From Pedobacter soli (GTDB lineage Bacteria > Bacteroidota > Bacteroidia > Sphingobacteriales > Sphingobacteriaceae), in assembly GCF_900101435.1 (NCBI RefSeq), contig NZ_FMZH01000002.1, positions 186,001-250,000 of the forward strand: DNA of 64,000 nt, given 5' to 3'. The notes under the pieces are model-generated. The model did not search any database. It was given only the letters and a program-made list of their open reading frames with translations, and was not told where the DNA came from. How positions within the stretch are numbered: position 1 is the stretch's first letter; every line of letters starts with the position of its first letter. This document shows positions 36,718 through 45,783 of the stretch, piece after piece. Position numbers and translations under genes: made by a program.

Positions 36718-38292
36718 ATGGTAGAGGTAAGACCAGACGAAGTATCGGCAATTATCAGACAGCAATTGGCGGGCTTCAAATCAGAAACCGAACTGGAAGA
36801 AGTTGGTACCGTGTTGCAAGTAGGCGACGGTATTGCCCGCGTTTACGGTTTAACTAAAGTTCAATCAGGAGAGTTGGTTGAATTTGCAAACGGACTTCAG
36901 GGTATCGTATTAAACCTGGAAGAAGATAACGTTGGTGTGGTACTTTTAGGTGCTTCTGACGAGATCAAAGAAGGTGATACCATTAAACGTACCAAAAAAA
37001 TTGCCTCTATTAAAGTTGGTGAAGGTATGCTTGGCCGTGTAGTTAACACTTTAGGTGAACCTTTAGATGGTAAAGGTCCGATTTTAGGTGAAACTTACGA
37101 AATGCCTTTAGAGCGTAAAGCACCAGGTGTAATTTACCGTCAGCCGGTAAACGAGCCTTTACAAACTGGTATTAAAGCAATCGATGCAATGATTCCAATC
37201 GGTCGTGGTCAACGTGAGTTGGTTATTGGTGACCGTCAGATTGGTAAAACTGCCGTTTGTATCGATACCATTATCAACCAAAAAGAATTTTATGAAGCAG
37301 GTCAGCCTGTGTTCTGTATCTATGTAGCTATCGGTCAGAAAAACTCTACTGTAGCGAACATTGTACGTACATTAGAAGAGAACGGTGCTTTACCATATAC
37401 AGTTGTTGTTGCTGCTTCGGCTGCAGATCCTGCTCCAATGCAGTTCTATGCTCCGTTTGCAGGTGCTGCAATTGGTGAGTTTTTCCGTGATACTGGTAGA
37501 CCAGCTTTAATTGTTTATGATGATTTATCTAAACAAGCTGTGGCTTACCGTGAAGTATCTTTATTACTTCGTCGTCCACCGGGCCGTGAGGCTTATCCAG
37601 GTGACGTTTTCTACCTACACAGTCGTTTATTAGAAAGAGCTGCGAAAATCAACGCTAACGATGATATCGCTAAAAACATGAACGATTTACCTGAGTCGAT
37701 TAAACACATCGTTAAAGGTGGTGGTTCATTAACAGCACTTCCAATTATCGAAACTCAGGCAGGTGACGTTTCTGCATATATCCCAACTAACGTAATTTCG
37801 ATTACTGATGGTCAGATCTTCTTAGAGTCGAACTTGTTCAACTCAGGTATCCGTCCGGCCATTAACGTAGGTATCTCGGTATCACGTGTGGGTGGTAACG
37901 CGCAAATCAAATCAATGAAAAAAGTAGCAGGTACTTTAAAGTTAGATCAGGCTCAATACCGTGAGTTAGAGGCTTTCTCTAAATTCGGTTCTGACTTAGA
38001 TGCTGCAACTAAATCGGTATTAGATAAAGGTGCACGTAACGTAGAAATGTTGAAACAAGCACAATTCTCTCCATTTACTGTTGAGAAACAAGTTGCAATT
38101 GTTTACGCTGGTACTAAAAACTTAATGCGTAGCGTTCCGGTTAACAAAGTAAAAGAATTTGAAACTGAATTCTTAACTCAGCTGGAATTGCGTCACCCTG
38201 AAACTTTAGCGGCTTTAAAAGCTGGTAAATTTGATGACAGCATTACTGGTGTTTTAGATACAGTAGCAAAAGAAATTTCAAGTAAATACTAG
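36718..38292 (+). CDS. atpA: ATP synthase F1 subunit alpha
   Basis: 524 residues. N-terminal beta barrel, then the nucleotide-binding domain with P-loop [10 protein letters not shown], the signature [25 protein letters not shown] and the catalytic-site Arg in [17 protein letters not shown]. It carries the non-catalytic nucleotide sites of the F1 hexamer. The catalytic beta subunit gene is not in this window, as is usual in the phylum where atpDC lies elsewhere. Confidence 0.98.
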   Translation: MVEVRPDEVSAIIRQQLAGFKSETELEEVGTVLQVGDGIARVYGLTKVQSGELVEFANGLQGIVLNLEEDNVGVVLLGASDEIKEGDTIKRTKKIASIKVGEGMLGRVVNTLGEPLDGKGPILGETYEMPLERKAPGVIYRQPVNEPLQTGIKAIDAMIPIGRGQRELVIGDRQIGKTAVCIDTIINQKEFYEAGQPVFCIYVAIGQKNSTVANIVRTLEENGALPYTVVVAASAADPAPMQFYAPFAGAAIGEFFRDTGRPALIVYDDLSKQAVAYREVSLLLRRPPGREAYPGDVFYLHSRLLERAAKINANDDIAKNMNDLPESIKHIVKGGGSLTALPIIETQAGDVSAYIPTNVISITDGQIFLESNLFNSGIRPAINVGISVSRVGGNAQIKSMKKVAGTLKLDQAQYRELEAFSKFGSDLDAATKSVLDKGARNVEMLKQAQFSPFTVEKQVAIVYAGTKNLMRSVPVNKVKEFETEFLTQLELRHPETLAALKAGKFDDSITGVLDTVAKEISSKY

Positions 38293-38304
38293 ATAAAAGT
38301 ATTA

Positions 38305-38350
38305 TAGTATCAGGTATCAAGACGAGATTTAGTCTGGATACTCGATACTA
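38305..38350. repeat. Imperfect hairpin in the atpA-atpG spacer
   Basis: Arms tagtatcaggtatcaagac (38305-38323) and gtctggatactcgatacta (38332-38350), about 16 of 19 paired, loop 8 bases, 20 bases before the atpG start. Confidence 0.6.
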
Positions 38351-38370
38351 TAAGTACTAGATACTAAAAT

Positions 38371-39264
38371 ATGGCTAATTTAAAAGAAGTAAGAAACCGG
38401 ATTGCATCGGTACAATCAACACAGCAAATCACCAAAGCTATGAAAATGGTTTCGGCGGCGAAGTTGAAACGTGCTACCAACGCAATTATCGCTTTACGTC
38501 CTTATGCAACTAAACTTAAAGAGATTTTAGGTAATCTTTCAGCCAGTTTAGAAGGCTCTTCATCACCTTTTATCCAGGAGCGTGAGCCCAATAAGGTTTT
38601 AATTGTTACTGTATCATCAAACCGTGGTTTGGCTGGTGCTTTTAACATGAACGTAATTAAAGCGGCCAATAATTTAATTGCTGAGAAGTATAGCGAACAG
38701 TTGAAGAACGGTAATGTAAGCATTATTTCTATCGGTAAGAAAACGCAGGATTTTTACGAGAAACGCAAATACAACGTTATCGGTAACAATAACGAAATAT
38801 TTTCGGACTTAACTTTCGAAAATGTAACTAAAATTACCGATGCAATTATGGCTGGCTTTGTTAAAGGCGAGTTTGATAAGGTAGAGGTGGTGTATAACCG
38901 TTTCAGAAATGCAGCTGTACAGTTTATTACTACAGAACAGTTATTACCTTTACCTAAAACTGAACCTGTAACAGAAACAAAAGCAGATAAGAAAACAACC
39001 AACGTTGATTATATCTTAGAGCCTTCGCAAGAAGAAATTGTTGAGCAGTTAATCCCTAAATCGATTAAAATCCAATTATACAAAGCCGTGTTAGATTCGC
39101 ATGCTTCTGAGCACGGTGCACGTATGACATCGATGGATAAAGCTACTGAGAATGCAGGTGAGTTATTGAAAGCATTAAAACTTTCATACAACCAGGCGCG
39201 TCAGGCAGCAATTACAACTGAGTTGACTGAGATTGTAAGTGGTGCAGCAGCATTAGAAGGATAA
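38371..39264 (+). CDS. atpG: ATP synthase F1 subunit gamma
   Basis: 297 residues. N-terminal rotor helix ANLKEVRNRIASVQSTQQIT followed by KAMKMVSAAKLKRA, the central Rossmann-like part (VSSNRGLAGAFN) and the C-terminal helix with SEHGARMTSMDKATENA and YNQARQAAITTEL. It is the central shaft turning within the alpha/beta ring. It is the last atp gene here and is followed by a terminator. Confidence 0.97.
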   Translation: MANLKEVRNRIASVQSTQQITKAMKMVSAAKLKRATNAIIALRPYATKLKEILGNLSASLEGSSSPFIQEREPNKVLIVTVSSNRGLAGAFNMNVIKAANNLIAEKYSEQLKNGNVSIISIGKKTQDFYEKRKYNVIGNNNEIFSDLTFENVTKITDAIMAGFVKGEFDKVEVVYNRFRNAAVQFITTEQLLPLPKTEPVTETKADKKTTNVDYILEPSQEEIVEQLIPKSIKIQLYKAVLDSHASEHGARMTSMDKATENAGELLKALKLSYNQARQAAITTELTEIVSGAAALEG

Positions 39265-39320
39265 CATTAAGTTTGGAGCTCGGAGTCTTAAGTTTGGAGT
39301 CTGAATAACAAAATATATTA

Positions 39321-39348
39321 AAACCCATTTCTTAGTTGAAATGGGTTT
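39321..39348 (+). terminator. Terminator of the atp operon
   Basis: Stem aaacccatttc / gaaatgggttt, loop ttagtt, followed by a T-run (39344-39352). About 57 bases beyond the atpG stop. Confidence 0.9.
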
Positions 39349-39369
39349 TTTTGTTCCTGATATTTTTCT

Positions 39370-39440
39370 AAATCCAGAATTATTATGTTTTTTGTGGATT
39401 TAAATCCAGAATTATTATGTTTTTTGTGGATTTAAATCCA
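39370..39440 (+). promoter_or_regulatory. 32-base tandem repeats with two perfect 14-bp palindromes (putative operators)
   Basis: The unit aaatccagaattattatg plus ttttttgtggattt is repeated with a 32-base period. Its junctions create tggatttaaatcca at 39395-39408 and 39427-39440, each a perfect palindrome, three helical turns apart. A -7-like box TAGTTTTG lies at 39450-39457 and a TTTG at 39423-39426, so the second palindrome would fall between promoter elements of the ATPase gene at 39475. Confidence 0.65.
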
Positions 39441-39474
39441 AAATTATTATAGTTTTGTATTGTAATAATTTGTT

Positions 39475-40602
39475 ATGATAATCAGAAAGCAGCTGGATTA
39501 TGCTTTAGCCAGACTTTTTAAGGGGAAAGCATTTATCATTTTCGGGCCAAGGCAAACGGGCAAAACCACATTTGTAGAGCAACTATTAGCTAAAGTCAAT
39601 AAGAAAACTTTATACCTTAATGGTGACGATGCAGATGTGAGGGAATCTTTAGCCAGGCCCAATGCTGCACAGATTACCCAAATGCTGGGTAATTATGAAG
39701 TACTTTTTATAGATGAGGCTCAACGTATAAATGATGTGGGCTTATTGATCAAAATCATCGTAGATCGCTTTAAGAACGTTCAGGTAATTGCCACAGGTTC
39801 CTCTGCTTTTGAATTATCGGGTAAAATTAACGAACCTTTAACCGGTCGTAAATATGAGATGATGCTTTTGCCTTTTTCTTATGCCGAACTCGTAAATGAT
39901 ACTGATTTTGTTACTGAAGAAAGATCATTGGAGCAACGTTTAATTTATGGTTCTTACCCTGAAATCATTAACGATCCGCATAATGCTGAAGAGCATTTGA
40001 AATTGCTTGCGGATAGTTATTTGTATAAAGACCTGTTTGCATTGGAAGAGGTGAAAAAACCACTGTTGTTCGAAAAAATTGTAAAGGCATTGGCGTTGCA
40101 GATTGGTAGTGAAGTTAATTTTTCTGAGCTCGCACAATTGGTTAAAGCCGATCAGAAAACTGTAGATAAATATATTAGCTTACTCGAAAAGTCTTTTGTC
40201 GTTTTTACGCTGCCAGCTTTTTCAGGAAATGTACGCAACGAGATAAAAAAGAATAAGAAAATTTACTTTTATGATACAGGTATTGTAAATGCTATAACCA
40301 GAAATTTTAATAGTTTAAGCAATAGAAATGATGTTGGGGCTTTGTTCGAAAATTATATGATTGCAGAACGATTGAAGTTTTTACACCAGAACCAAATAGA
40401 AGCCAGCTGTTTTTTTTGGCGTACTACTCAACAACAGGAAGTAGACTATATTGAAAAAACGAAAGCCCAATTTCTGGCAGTTGAATTTAAATGGACTCAA
40501 AAAAGCAGGAATAAGCTTCCGGTTACATTTACTGCGGCTTATCCAGAAGCAAAAGCATTATTGGTGTCAAAAAACGAGAGGGGAAGCTTTTTGAATACTT
40601 AA
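39475..40602 (+). CDS. AAA_14 / DUF4143 ATPase
   Basis: 375 residues. P-loop GPRQTGKT at 24-31, Walker B LFIDEAQR near 75-82, sensor-1 region VIATGSSAFEL and the DUF4143 C-terminal domain with a winged-helix-like segment (FSELAQLVKADQKTVDKYISLLEKSFVVF) and the nuclease-like ending FFWRTTQQQEVDYIE. The VDYIE plus VEFKW pattern resembles PD-(D/E)XK residues. These proteins are widespread, often mobile, with unclear function, possibly in stress or toxin-antitoxin-like contexts. The gene is isolated, with its own repeat-rich promoter. Confidence 0.87.
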   Translation: MIIRKQLDYALARLFKGKAFIIFGPRQTGKTTFVEQLLAKVNKKTLYLNGDDADVRESLARPNAAQITQMLGNYEVLFIDEAQRINDVGLLIKIIVDRFKNVQVIATGSSAFELSGKINEPLTGRKYEMMLLPFSYAELVNDTDFVTEERSLEQRLIYGSYPEIINDPHNAEEHLKLLADSYLYKDLFALEEVKKPLLFEKIVKALALQIGSEVNFSELAQLVKADQKTVDKYISLLEKSFVVFTLPAFSGNVRNEIKKNKKIYFYDTGIVNAITRNFNSLSNRNDVGALFENYMIAERLKFLHQNQIEASCFFWRTTQQQEVDYIEKTKAQFLAVEFKWTQKSRNKLPVTFTAAYPEAKALLVSKNERGSFLNT

Positions 40603-40630
40603 ACTTTATCTTTACATTTTATTTGTAATC

Positions 40631-41395
40631 ATGAAAAAATACATTCTCATTATGCTGTCGCTTGTACCGTTTTTTGCTCAGGCGCAAAATCCTGCACGAG
40701 ATTATACCAATGCGGTGCTTTGGCAGCAAACATCGGGCGAATACAGGGCTTTATGCTTTCAGGCTTATAACTTTGCTCGTTTATCGTTAAAGGAGGCAGT
40801 ATGGGCCGATACGAGTAGAAAACCCAATTGTGTAATTGTTGATATTGATGAAACTGTGCTGGATAACTCGGCTTTTCAGGGTCATGAGATTAAGAAAGGA
40901 CTAAGTTATAATCCTGCAGACTGGACCACCTGGACCAATTTAGCACAGGCAGATACCGTTCCTGGGGCACTTGGATTTTTGAAATTTGCAGCAAGCAAAA
41001 GCATTGAGACCTTTTACCTCAGCAACCGCGATGAAAAGGATTATAACGCAACCTTAAAAAACCTGCAAAAATTTGGGTTCCCTTATGCGGATGATGCGCA
41101 CTTGCTGGTTTCGAAAGGCACTTCCAATAAAGAACCCCGCAGGCAAAAAATAACCGAAACGCATAACATTTTAATGCTTTGTGGCGATAATCTGAGCGAT
41201 TTTTCAAATATTTTTTATCGTGAGAATAAAAATACAAACGAGCAGGTAAACTTAAATCAGGCACTTTTCGGGGTGAAATTTATTGTATTGCCTAACCCCA
41301 TGTATGGCGATTGGGAAAAGCCTTTGTATCAGGGCGAAAAACTGTCCGATCAGGATAAGGCAAAGCAACGTTTAGAACGATTAAAAAGTTACTAA
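40631..41395 (+). CDS. Class C acid phosphatase, e(P4) family 5'-nucleotidase
   Basis: 254 residues. Signal peptide KKYILIMLSLVPFFAQAQ with no lipobox Cys, so it should be a soluble periplasmic protein, unlike the lipoprotein e(P4) of Haemophilus. The HAD-type motif is VIVDIDETVLDNS with nucleophile Asp in DIDET; later motifs are TFYLSNRDEK and LMLCGDNLSDF. It removes phosphate from nucleoside monophosphates and related compounds so the nucleosides can be taken up. It lies 28 bases after the DUF4143 ATPase, but a functional link is doubtful. Confidence 0.9.
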   Translation: MKKYILIMLSLVPFFAQAQNPARDYTNAVLWQQTSGEYRALCFQAYNFARLSLKEAVWADTSRKPNCVIVDIDETVLDNSAFQGHEIKKGLSYNPADWTTWTNLAQADTVPGALGFLKFAASKSIETFYLSNRDEKDYNATLKNLQKFGFPYADDAHLLVSKGTSNKEPRRQKITETHNILMLCGDNLSDFSNIFYRENKNTNEQVNLNQALFGVKFIVLPNPMYGDWEKPLYQGEKLSDQDKAKQRLERLKSY

Positions 41396-41423
41396 GTTTC
41401 TGTAATTATTCAGCAATAAGTAT

Positions 41424-41431
41424 TACTTTTG
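41424..41431 (+). promoter_or_regulatory. Possible -7 box for the 72-residue membrane protein
   Basis: TACTTTTG fits TAnnTTTG and sits 22 bases before the ATG at 41454. No clear -33 element. Confidence 0.35.
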
Positions 41432-41453
41432 CTGCAACATAAAAATAAACATT

Positions 41454-41672
41454 ATGGAGAACAATAAATTAAAACACAATACAGAAAGTATGCAAACGGC
41501 TAACCAGCCAGGAATTTATAAATTGATGGTTTTTGGTGTACTGATATGCATTGTGGGTACTTACGCACGTTTCGCTTACGATTCATGGCAAGTATCTTTA
41601 GCATCGTGGATTGTTTTGTTTATCGGTGCAATTATCGCCATTAAAGGTGTATTCAAAATTTTAGACGCATAA
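41454..41672 (+). CDS. Small two-helix membrane protein
   Basis: 72 residues. A polar N-terminus of about 20 residues, then two membrane helices (about 24-41 and 48-68) linked by ARFAYDSWQVSL. I do not recognise a named family. It has its own possible promoter and an efficient terminator, so it is probably a genuine single-gene unit. No functional inference is possible. Confidence 0.7.
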   Translation: MENNKLKHNTESMQTANQPGIYKLMVFGVLICIVGTYARFAYDSWQVSLASWIVLFIGAIIAIKGVFKILDA

Positions 41673-41691
41673 CATATTTTCTCTCTATAAT

Positions 41692-41723
41692 AAAGCCTGT
41701 CTTGTTCACGCATGACAGGCTTT
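41692..41723 (+). terminator. Terminator after the small membrane protein gene
   Basis: Stem aaagcctgtc / gacaggcttt with a 12-base loop and a following T-run. Confidence 0.9.
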
Positions 41724-41970
41724 TTTTGTTTTTGTGCCTTTCAAAAAAAATATTTTTTTAGCCTAATTGATGCTTCAAAGCACTCAATTAGCGTAATTAA
41801 TGGCTATAACGCCTAACTCCAAGCTCTCAACTCCCAACCACCTTGGGTTACCTTAAACCAATTTTAGTATAAAGGGAAAACGCGGTACAAAAAAGAAAAA
41901 GATACCGCAACTTCACTGGCCAGCGAAGATAATATCACACAAATGATTAACCCCTTAGAACCACTAAATC

Positions 41971-42858
41971 ATGAAAAGGATTATTATTGCTATGGCCGTA
42001 GCCGCATGTTTGTTCGGCTGCCAAAACGCTGAAAAAAAATATGGCTCAGTAGCCTCAACCGAGGAAATCAGTGCAACTGATAGTACCACTGGTACAGTTG
42101 CCCCCAAAATTATTAAAACTGCCGATATGCGCTTCCGCGTTAAGGATGTGCAAAGTACGAAAGAAAAATTAAGCCAGACCATTAAAGCGCAGGGTGGAGC
42201 GGTGGCCGAGTTTTCTATCCAAAGTGTAATTCAGGAAAGCCAGAAAGTTAAACAATCTATCGATTCGCTTAAAGAAATTACCTCTTACCGTACAGAAGGC
42301 TATCTCGTGGCTAAAGTGCCATCAGAAAAGCTCGATGATTTTACCAACGCCATTGCTAAAATGGCGGTATTTGTCGATAATCAGTCGATGAAAATGGACG
42401 ACCAGAGCATTGCTTACCTGGCCAATAAACTAAAAGCCAACAATAGGGTAGAAGCCGTTGAGCGGATTAATAAAATGGCAACAAAGAAAAGTCCGAATGT
42501 AGAAACCTCGCTTTTGATCAAAGATGATTATGTTGACCGGAAAATTGAAAACCTGCTGATTGATAACCGCGTAAAGTATAGCACCATTACCCTAAATTTT
42601 TATCAGGATAATACTGTTAAAACTATGATTGTGGCCAATGATAATGTGTACGATTACAAACCAGGCTTTGCCGATCGCTTTTGGCTAGGCCTTGTAAACG
42701 GCTGGACCATTTTTAAAGAAATTATCCTTGCACTTTCTAACCTATGGATGTTAATACTGGTTGGAGTGGTAGTGTTTTTTGTAGCAAGGTACCTGATCAG
42801 AAGAAATAAACTGGCAACCGATTTGGCTACTAAGAATTTGATTGATCAGGCCAGGTAA
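41971..42858 (+). CDS. DUF4349 lipoprotein
   Basis: 295 residues. Lipoprotein signal with lipobox FGC (Cys17). The middle has the DUF4349 pattern: KTADMRFRVKDVQSTKEKL, VAKVPSEKLDDF and VDRKIENLLIDNRVKYSTI, and a membrane helix near 252-272 is followed by a basic tail. Such proteins are anchored in the inner membrane with a coiled-coil periplasmic part. Function is unknown; no partner gene is adjacent. A 298-base gap upstream holds the terminator at 41692 and low-complexity sequence. Confidence 0.82.
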   Translation: MKRIIIAMAVAACLFGCQNAEKKYGSVASTEEISATDSTTGTVAPKIIKTADMRFRVKDVQSTKEKLSQTIKAQGGAVAEFSIQSVIQESQKVKQSIDSLKEITSYRTEGYLVAKVPSEKLDDFTNAIAKMAVFVDNQSMKMDDQSIAYLANKLKANNRVEAVERINKMATKKSPNVETSLLIKDDYVDRKIENLLIDNRVKYSTITLNFYQDNTVKTMIVANDNVYDYKPGFADRFWLGLVNGWTIFKEIILALSNLWMLILVGVVVFFVARYLIRRNKLATDLATKNLIDQAR

Positions 42859-42882
42859 TAAATGATATTTATAAATCGCTCC

Positions 42883-42906
42883 ATGGTTCGTGTCCGCACG
42901 AACCAT
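42883..42906 (+). terminator. Terminator after the DUF4349 gene
   Basis: Perfect 10-bp stem atggttcgtg / cacgaaccat, loop tccg, then TTTTTTATTT. Confidence 0.92.
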
Positions 42907-42938
42907 TTTTTTATTTCCTGAAAAGTATTAAAAAAAGT

Positions 42939-43002
42939 AGACCCTGAAATACCCGTCTGACTGGCCGGGCAGAAATCCGATAGCTATCGGATCGGTGTGA
43001 CG
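42939..43002 (-). repeat. 64-bp dispersed repeat, copy B (inverted)
   Basis: Reverse complement of copy A at 23407-23470 with about four mismatches. The shared 18-bp palindrome is at 42975-42992. Confidence 0.88.
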
Positions 43003-43053
43003 ATTGTTTTTCCTAATGGTTTGTTTCTACACAGACCATTTAAACTACCCCCT

Positions 43054-43650
43054 TTACCCTTTAAGCTTACCTGTAGCTTTTTTTACCCCTGTAACCTTAC
43101 TTTTATTGTCACTCACAAAAGATTCCCAGCCTGAGTAAGTTTTAGACTTGCCGCCAGTTGTAATTTTTTGAAACGAATGGCAGACCGCAACGGCTAAACC
43201 ATCAGTGGCATCTAAAAATTCGGGTGTTTCTTTAAAATTTAATAACCTTTGCAACATCGCTGCAACCTGTTCTTTAGTGGCATTTCCGCTGCCTGTAATG
43301 GATTGTTTGATCTTCCGGGGCGAATATTCCGTTACAGAAATATTTCTGGATAAGGCAGCGGCAATAGCGGTTCCCTGCGCACGTCCTAATTTTAAAAGTA
43401 CCTGTATGTTTTTGCCATAAAAAGGAGCTTCAATGGCCAATACATCAGGTTTATACTGATCAAGTAAAACAACAGTTTTTTCGAAAATGCGCTGAAGCTT
43501 AAGAAAAGGATCATCGAGATGGGTCATTTTTACCACTCCCATACTGATCAGTTCTGTTTTATTCCCCTTTTCTAAAATCACACCGTAACCCATCACCGCA
43601 GTGCCCGGGTCGATGCCCATAATAACCCGTTCCTTTTTTTCGTTCAACAT
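43054..43650 (-). CDS. ruvC: Holliday junction resolvase RuvC
   Basis: 198 residues from ATG 43650; the frame also opens at ATG 43668. The RNase H-like core shows the first catalytic Asp in IMGIDPGTAVMGYG, Glu in AIEAPFYG and the terminal Asp pair in LDATDGLAVAVCH. It cuts Holliday junctions made by RuvAB. A basic C-terminal extension of about 35 residues (KVTGVKKATGKLKG) goes beyond the usual end. The divergent flippase-like gene begins at most 20 bases away. Confidence 0.94.
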   Translation of the reverse strand: MLNEKKERVIMGIDPGTAVMGYGVILEKGNKTELISMGVVKMTHLDDPFLKLQRIFEKTVVLLDQYKPDVLAIEAPFYGKNIQVLLKLGRAQGTAIAAALSRNISVTEYSPRKIKQSITGSGNATKEQVAAMLQRLLNFKETPEFLDATDGLAVAVCHSFQKITTGGKSKTYSGWESFVSDNKSKVTGVKKATGKLKG

Positions 43651-43670
43651 TACAGCAATATTAAGCATAT

Positions 43671-44669
43671 TTGCAATCTAAAAAGACAAGTTTGACAGGC
43701 AAGAACAAAAAAATATTATCACTGCTTATAAAAGCTGCTATTGTGCTGTTTGCCTTTTGGTTTATTTACCACAAGCTTGTCGCCAATAAAAACCTGAGCG
43801 ATTTCCGAACGTTGCTAAAAGATATCGATCAACTCGAAATTACGGCTGTAATTGGGTTGGTGGTACTCCTGATGTTTGTAAACTGGTTACTCGAGGCAGC
43901 AAAATGGAAATATTTAATGAGCCATATTGAAGCCATTAGCTTTTACCGGGCTATTGAATCAGTCTTTTGTGGTTTAACAATGGCTATTTTTACCCCAAAC
44001 CGCCTGGGTGAATATGGGGGCAGGGTATTTTTTCTTTCACCCAGAAGGCGGATTGTAGGCGTTGTTGCCATGAGTGTTGGCAGCATTGGCCAGTTGGTGT
44101 TAACCAATGTTTTTGGCGCAATCGCAGCCTGTTTTTTTGTCTACCGCTTTATCCCGATTGATCGGGTATTGTTTATTGCGGTGGTTTTTCTGGCCGTATT
44201 TTTCTGTCTGTTTTTTATTGTTTTTTATTTCAATATCAAATGGCTAAATGGTTTGCTGCTATCCTTTAAATTTACCCGCAAATACAAAAAGTTTTACAGT
44301 ATTTTAGGCCGTTACCGCCGGAAAGAATTGCTCCGAATTATTGGTTATTGCCTGGCCAGGTATTTGGTGTTCAGCTCGCAATACTTTATCCTGTTTATTT
44401 GGCTAATACCTGGTTTGCATTATGCAGATATTGTGATGATGACCTGCTTATTGTTTCTGGTACAATCGGCTTTGCCATCATTAGATTTGTTTGATGTAGG
44501 CATTAGAAGTGTTACGGCTGTAGAATTGTTTAAGCATGTAACCGATCAGCATGTAGCTGTTATTGCATGTACTGCAAGTATTTGGCTTATAAATATTATA
44601 ATTCCTGCTATATTAGGCGCTTATTTCGTTTTTAAACTTAACTTTTTTGGAAATCTTAAATCTAATTAG
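43671..44669 (+). CDS. Lysylphosphatidylglycerol-synthase-type (UPF0104) membrane protein
   Basis: 332 residues with eight or so membrane helices and the family blocks NWLLEAAKWKYL, IFTPNRLGEYGGR and PSLDLFDVGIRSVTAV. The start is uncertain: TTG at 43671 or TTG at 43692. Family members act as lipid flippase-like proteins. It overlaps the glycosyltransferase gene at 44647 by 23 bases, which suggests coupled translation and a joint role in an envelope glycolipid or lipid-linked sugar step. Confidence 0.85.
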   Translation: MQSKKTSLTGKNKKILSLLIKAAIVLFAFWFIYHKLVANKNLSDFRTLLKDIDQLEITAVIGLVVLLMFVNWLLEAAKWKYLMSHIEAISFYRAIESVFCGLTMAIFTPNRLGEYGGRVFFLSPRRRIVGVVAMSVGSIGQLVLTNVFGAIAACFFVYRFIPIDRVLFIAVVFLAVFFCLFFIVFYFNIKWLNGLLLSFKFTRKYKKFYSILGRYRRKELLRIIGYCLARYLVFSSQYFILFIWLIPGLHYADIVMMTCLLFLVQSALPSLDLFDVGIRSVTAVELFKHVTDQHVAVIACTASIWLINIIIPAILGAYFVFKLNFFGNLKSN

Positions 44670-45783
44670 TCTATTATCCGCTGCATTAACCCTCATTTAT
44701 GCTTTTCTGGTGCTTAATTTTATCAGGGGATGGCATAATTTAACTTATTTTATTCCCGAAATTTCCGATCCGCAAACCAAAGTTTCGATTATTGTAGCTG
44801 CGCGAGATGAGGAGGCTAATATTGCCAAAACAATTGATGATTTGATTGCACAAACCTATCCAAAGGTTTTAACCGAAATTATCATTATCGACGACCACTC
44901 TACTGATGCTACAGCTGAAATTGTATTGAGTTATGCCGATCGAAATGTACGGTTGATTAAACTAAATGAGGATCGTGCGTTAAATTCATATAAAAAGAAG
45001 GCCATACAAACGGCAATAGGTACCTGCTCCGGCGATTTAATTGTAACCACAGATGCCGATTGTAGGATGGGTGAAAACTGGCTGAGTACTATTGTGCAGT
45101 TGTTTGAACAGAAAAAATATAAAATGATTTCTTCACCGGTAGCCTATTTTCAGGAAAAGAGTTTCTTCGAAAGGCTGCAATCGCTTGAATTTTTATATCT
45201 GATTGGCCTGGGGGCATCTACCATCGGCAATAAACAGCCATCTACCTGTAACGGCGCAAACCTGGCTTATGAGAAAGCGACTTTTTACGAGGTTGGTGGT
45301 TTTCAGGGGATTGATGATCTGGCTTCAGGAGATGATGAATTGTTATTGCATAAAATTGCAGCCAAATATCCTGACCAAATTGGCTTCCTTAAAAACAGGG
45401 AAGCAATTGTATATACCCATGCCAAAGAAAATTTAAGTGCTTTTATTCAGCAGCGCAGGCGTTGGGCTTCTAAAAGTACCCGTTATAAAAACAAGGGAAT
45501 TATTGTGCTGGGGGTACTCATCTGGATTTTCAACCTGAGCATATTATCTAATTTCATTACCGGATTATTTGTACCAGGTTTTTTAACCATTACATTTTAT
45601 CAATTGTTGGTTAAAATGGTTTTAGAAAGCTTATTTTTATGGGATGTGACAGGCTTTGCCAAAAGACGTAGCCTGCTCATTTTAATCCCGGTGTTAAATG
45701 TATTGCACATCTTATACATGGTGTATATCGGCATTGCCGGCAACAGCGGAAAATACAATTGGAAAGGCAGAATGGTTAGATAA
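44647..45783 (+). CDS. Family 2 glycosyltransferase, membrane-bound
   Basis: 378 residues from a TTG start inside the previous gene. One N-terminal membrane helix, then the GT2 domain: VSIIVAARDEEANI, DDHSTDAT, the metal-binding DxD in TTDADCRM, the acceptor region GDDELLLHKI and the QRRRW motif of processive enzymes. Three or four C-terminal helices follow. It transfers a sugar from a nucleotide donor at the inner membrane. It overlaps the next gene by one base (TAATG), indicating a three-gene operon. Confidence 0.92.
   Translation: MEILNLISLLSAALTLIYAFLVLNFIRGWHNLTYFIPEISDPQTKVSIIVAARDEEANIAKTIDDLIAQTYPKVLTEIIIIDDHSTDATAEIVLSYADRNVRLIKLNEDRALNSYKKKAIQTAIGTCSGDLIVTTDADCRMGENWLSTIVQLFEQKKYKMISSPVAYFQEKSFFERLQSLEFLYLIGLGASTIGNKQPSTCNGANLAYEKATFYEVGGFQGIDDLASGDDELLLHKIAAKYPDQIGFLKNREAIVYTHAKENLSAFIQQRRRWASKSTRYKNKGIIVLGVLIWIFNLSILSNFITGLFVPGFLTITFYQLLVKMVLESLFLWDVTGFAKRRSLLILIPVLNVLHILYMVYIGIAGNSGKYNWKGRMVR

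Noticed and set aside
39370..39440. Short direct repeats considered as CRISPR
   Set aside because: Units adjoin with no spacers and only about 2.5 copies exist; palindromic operator structure explains them better.
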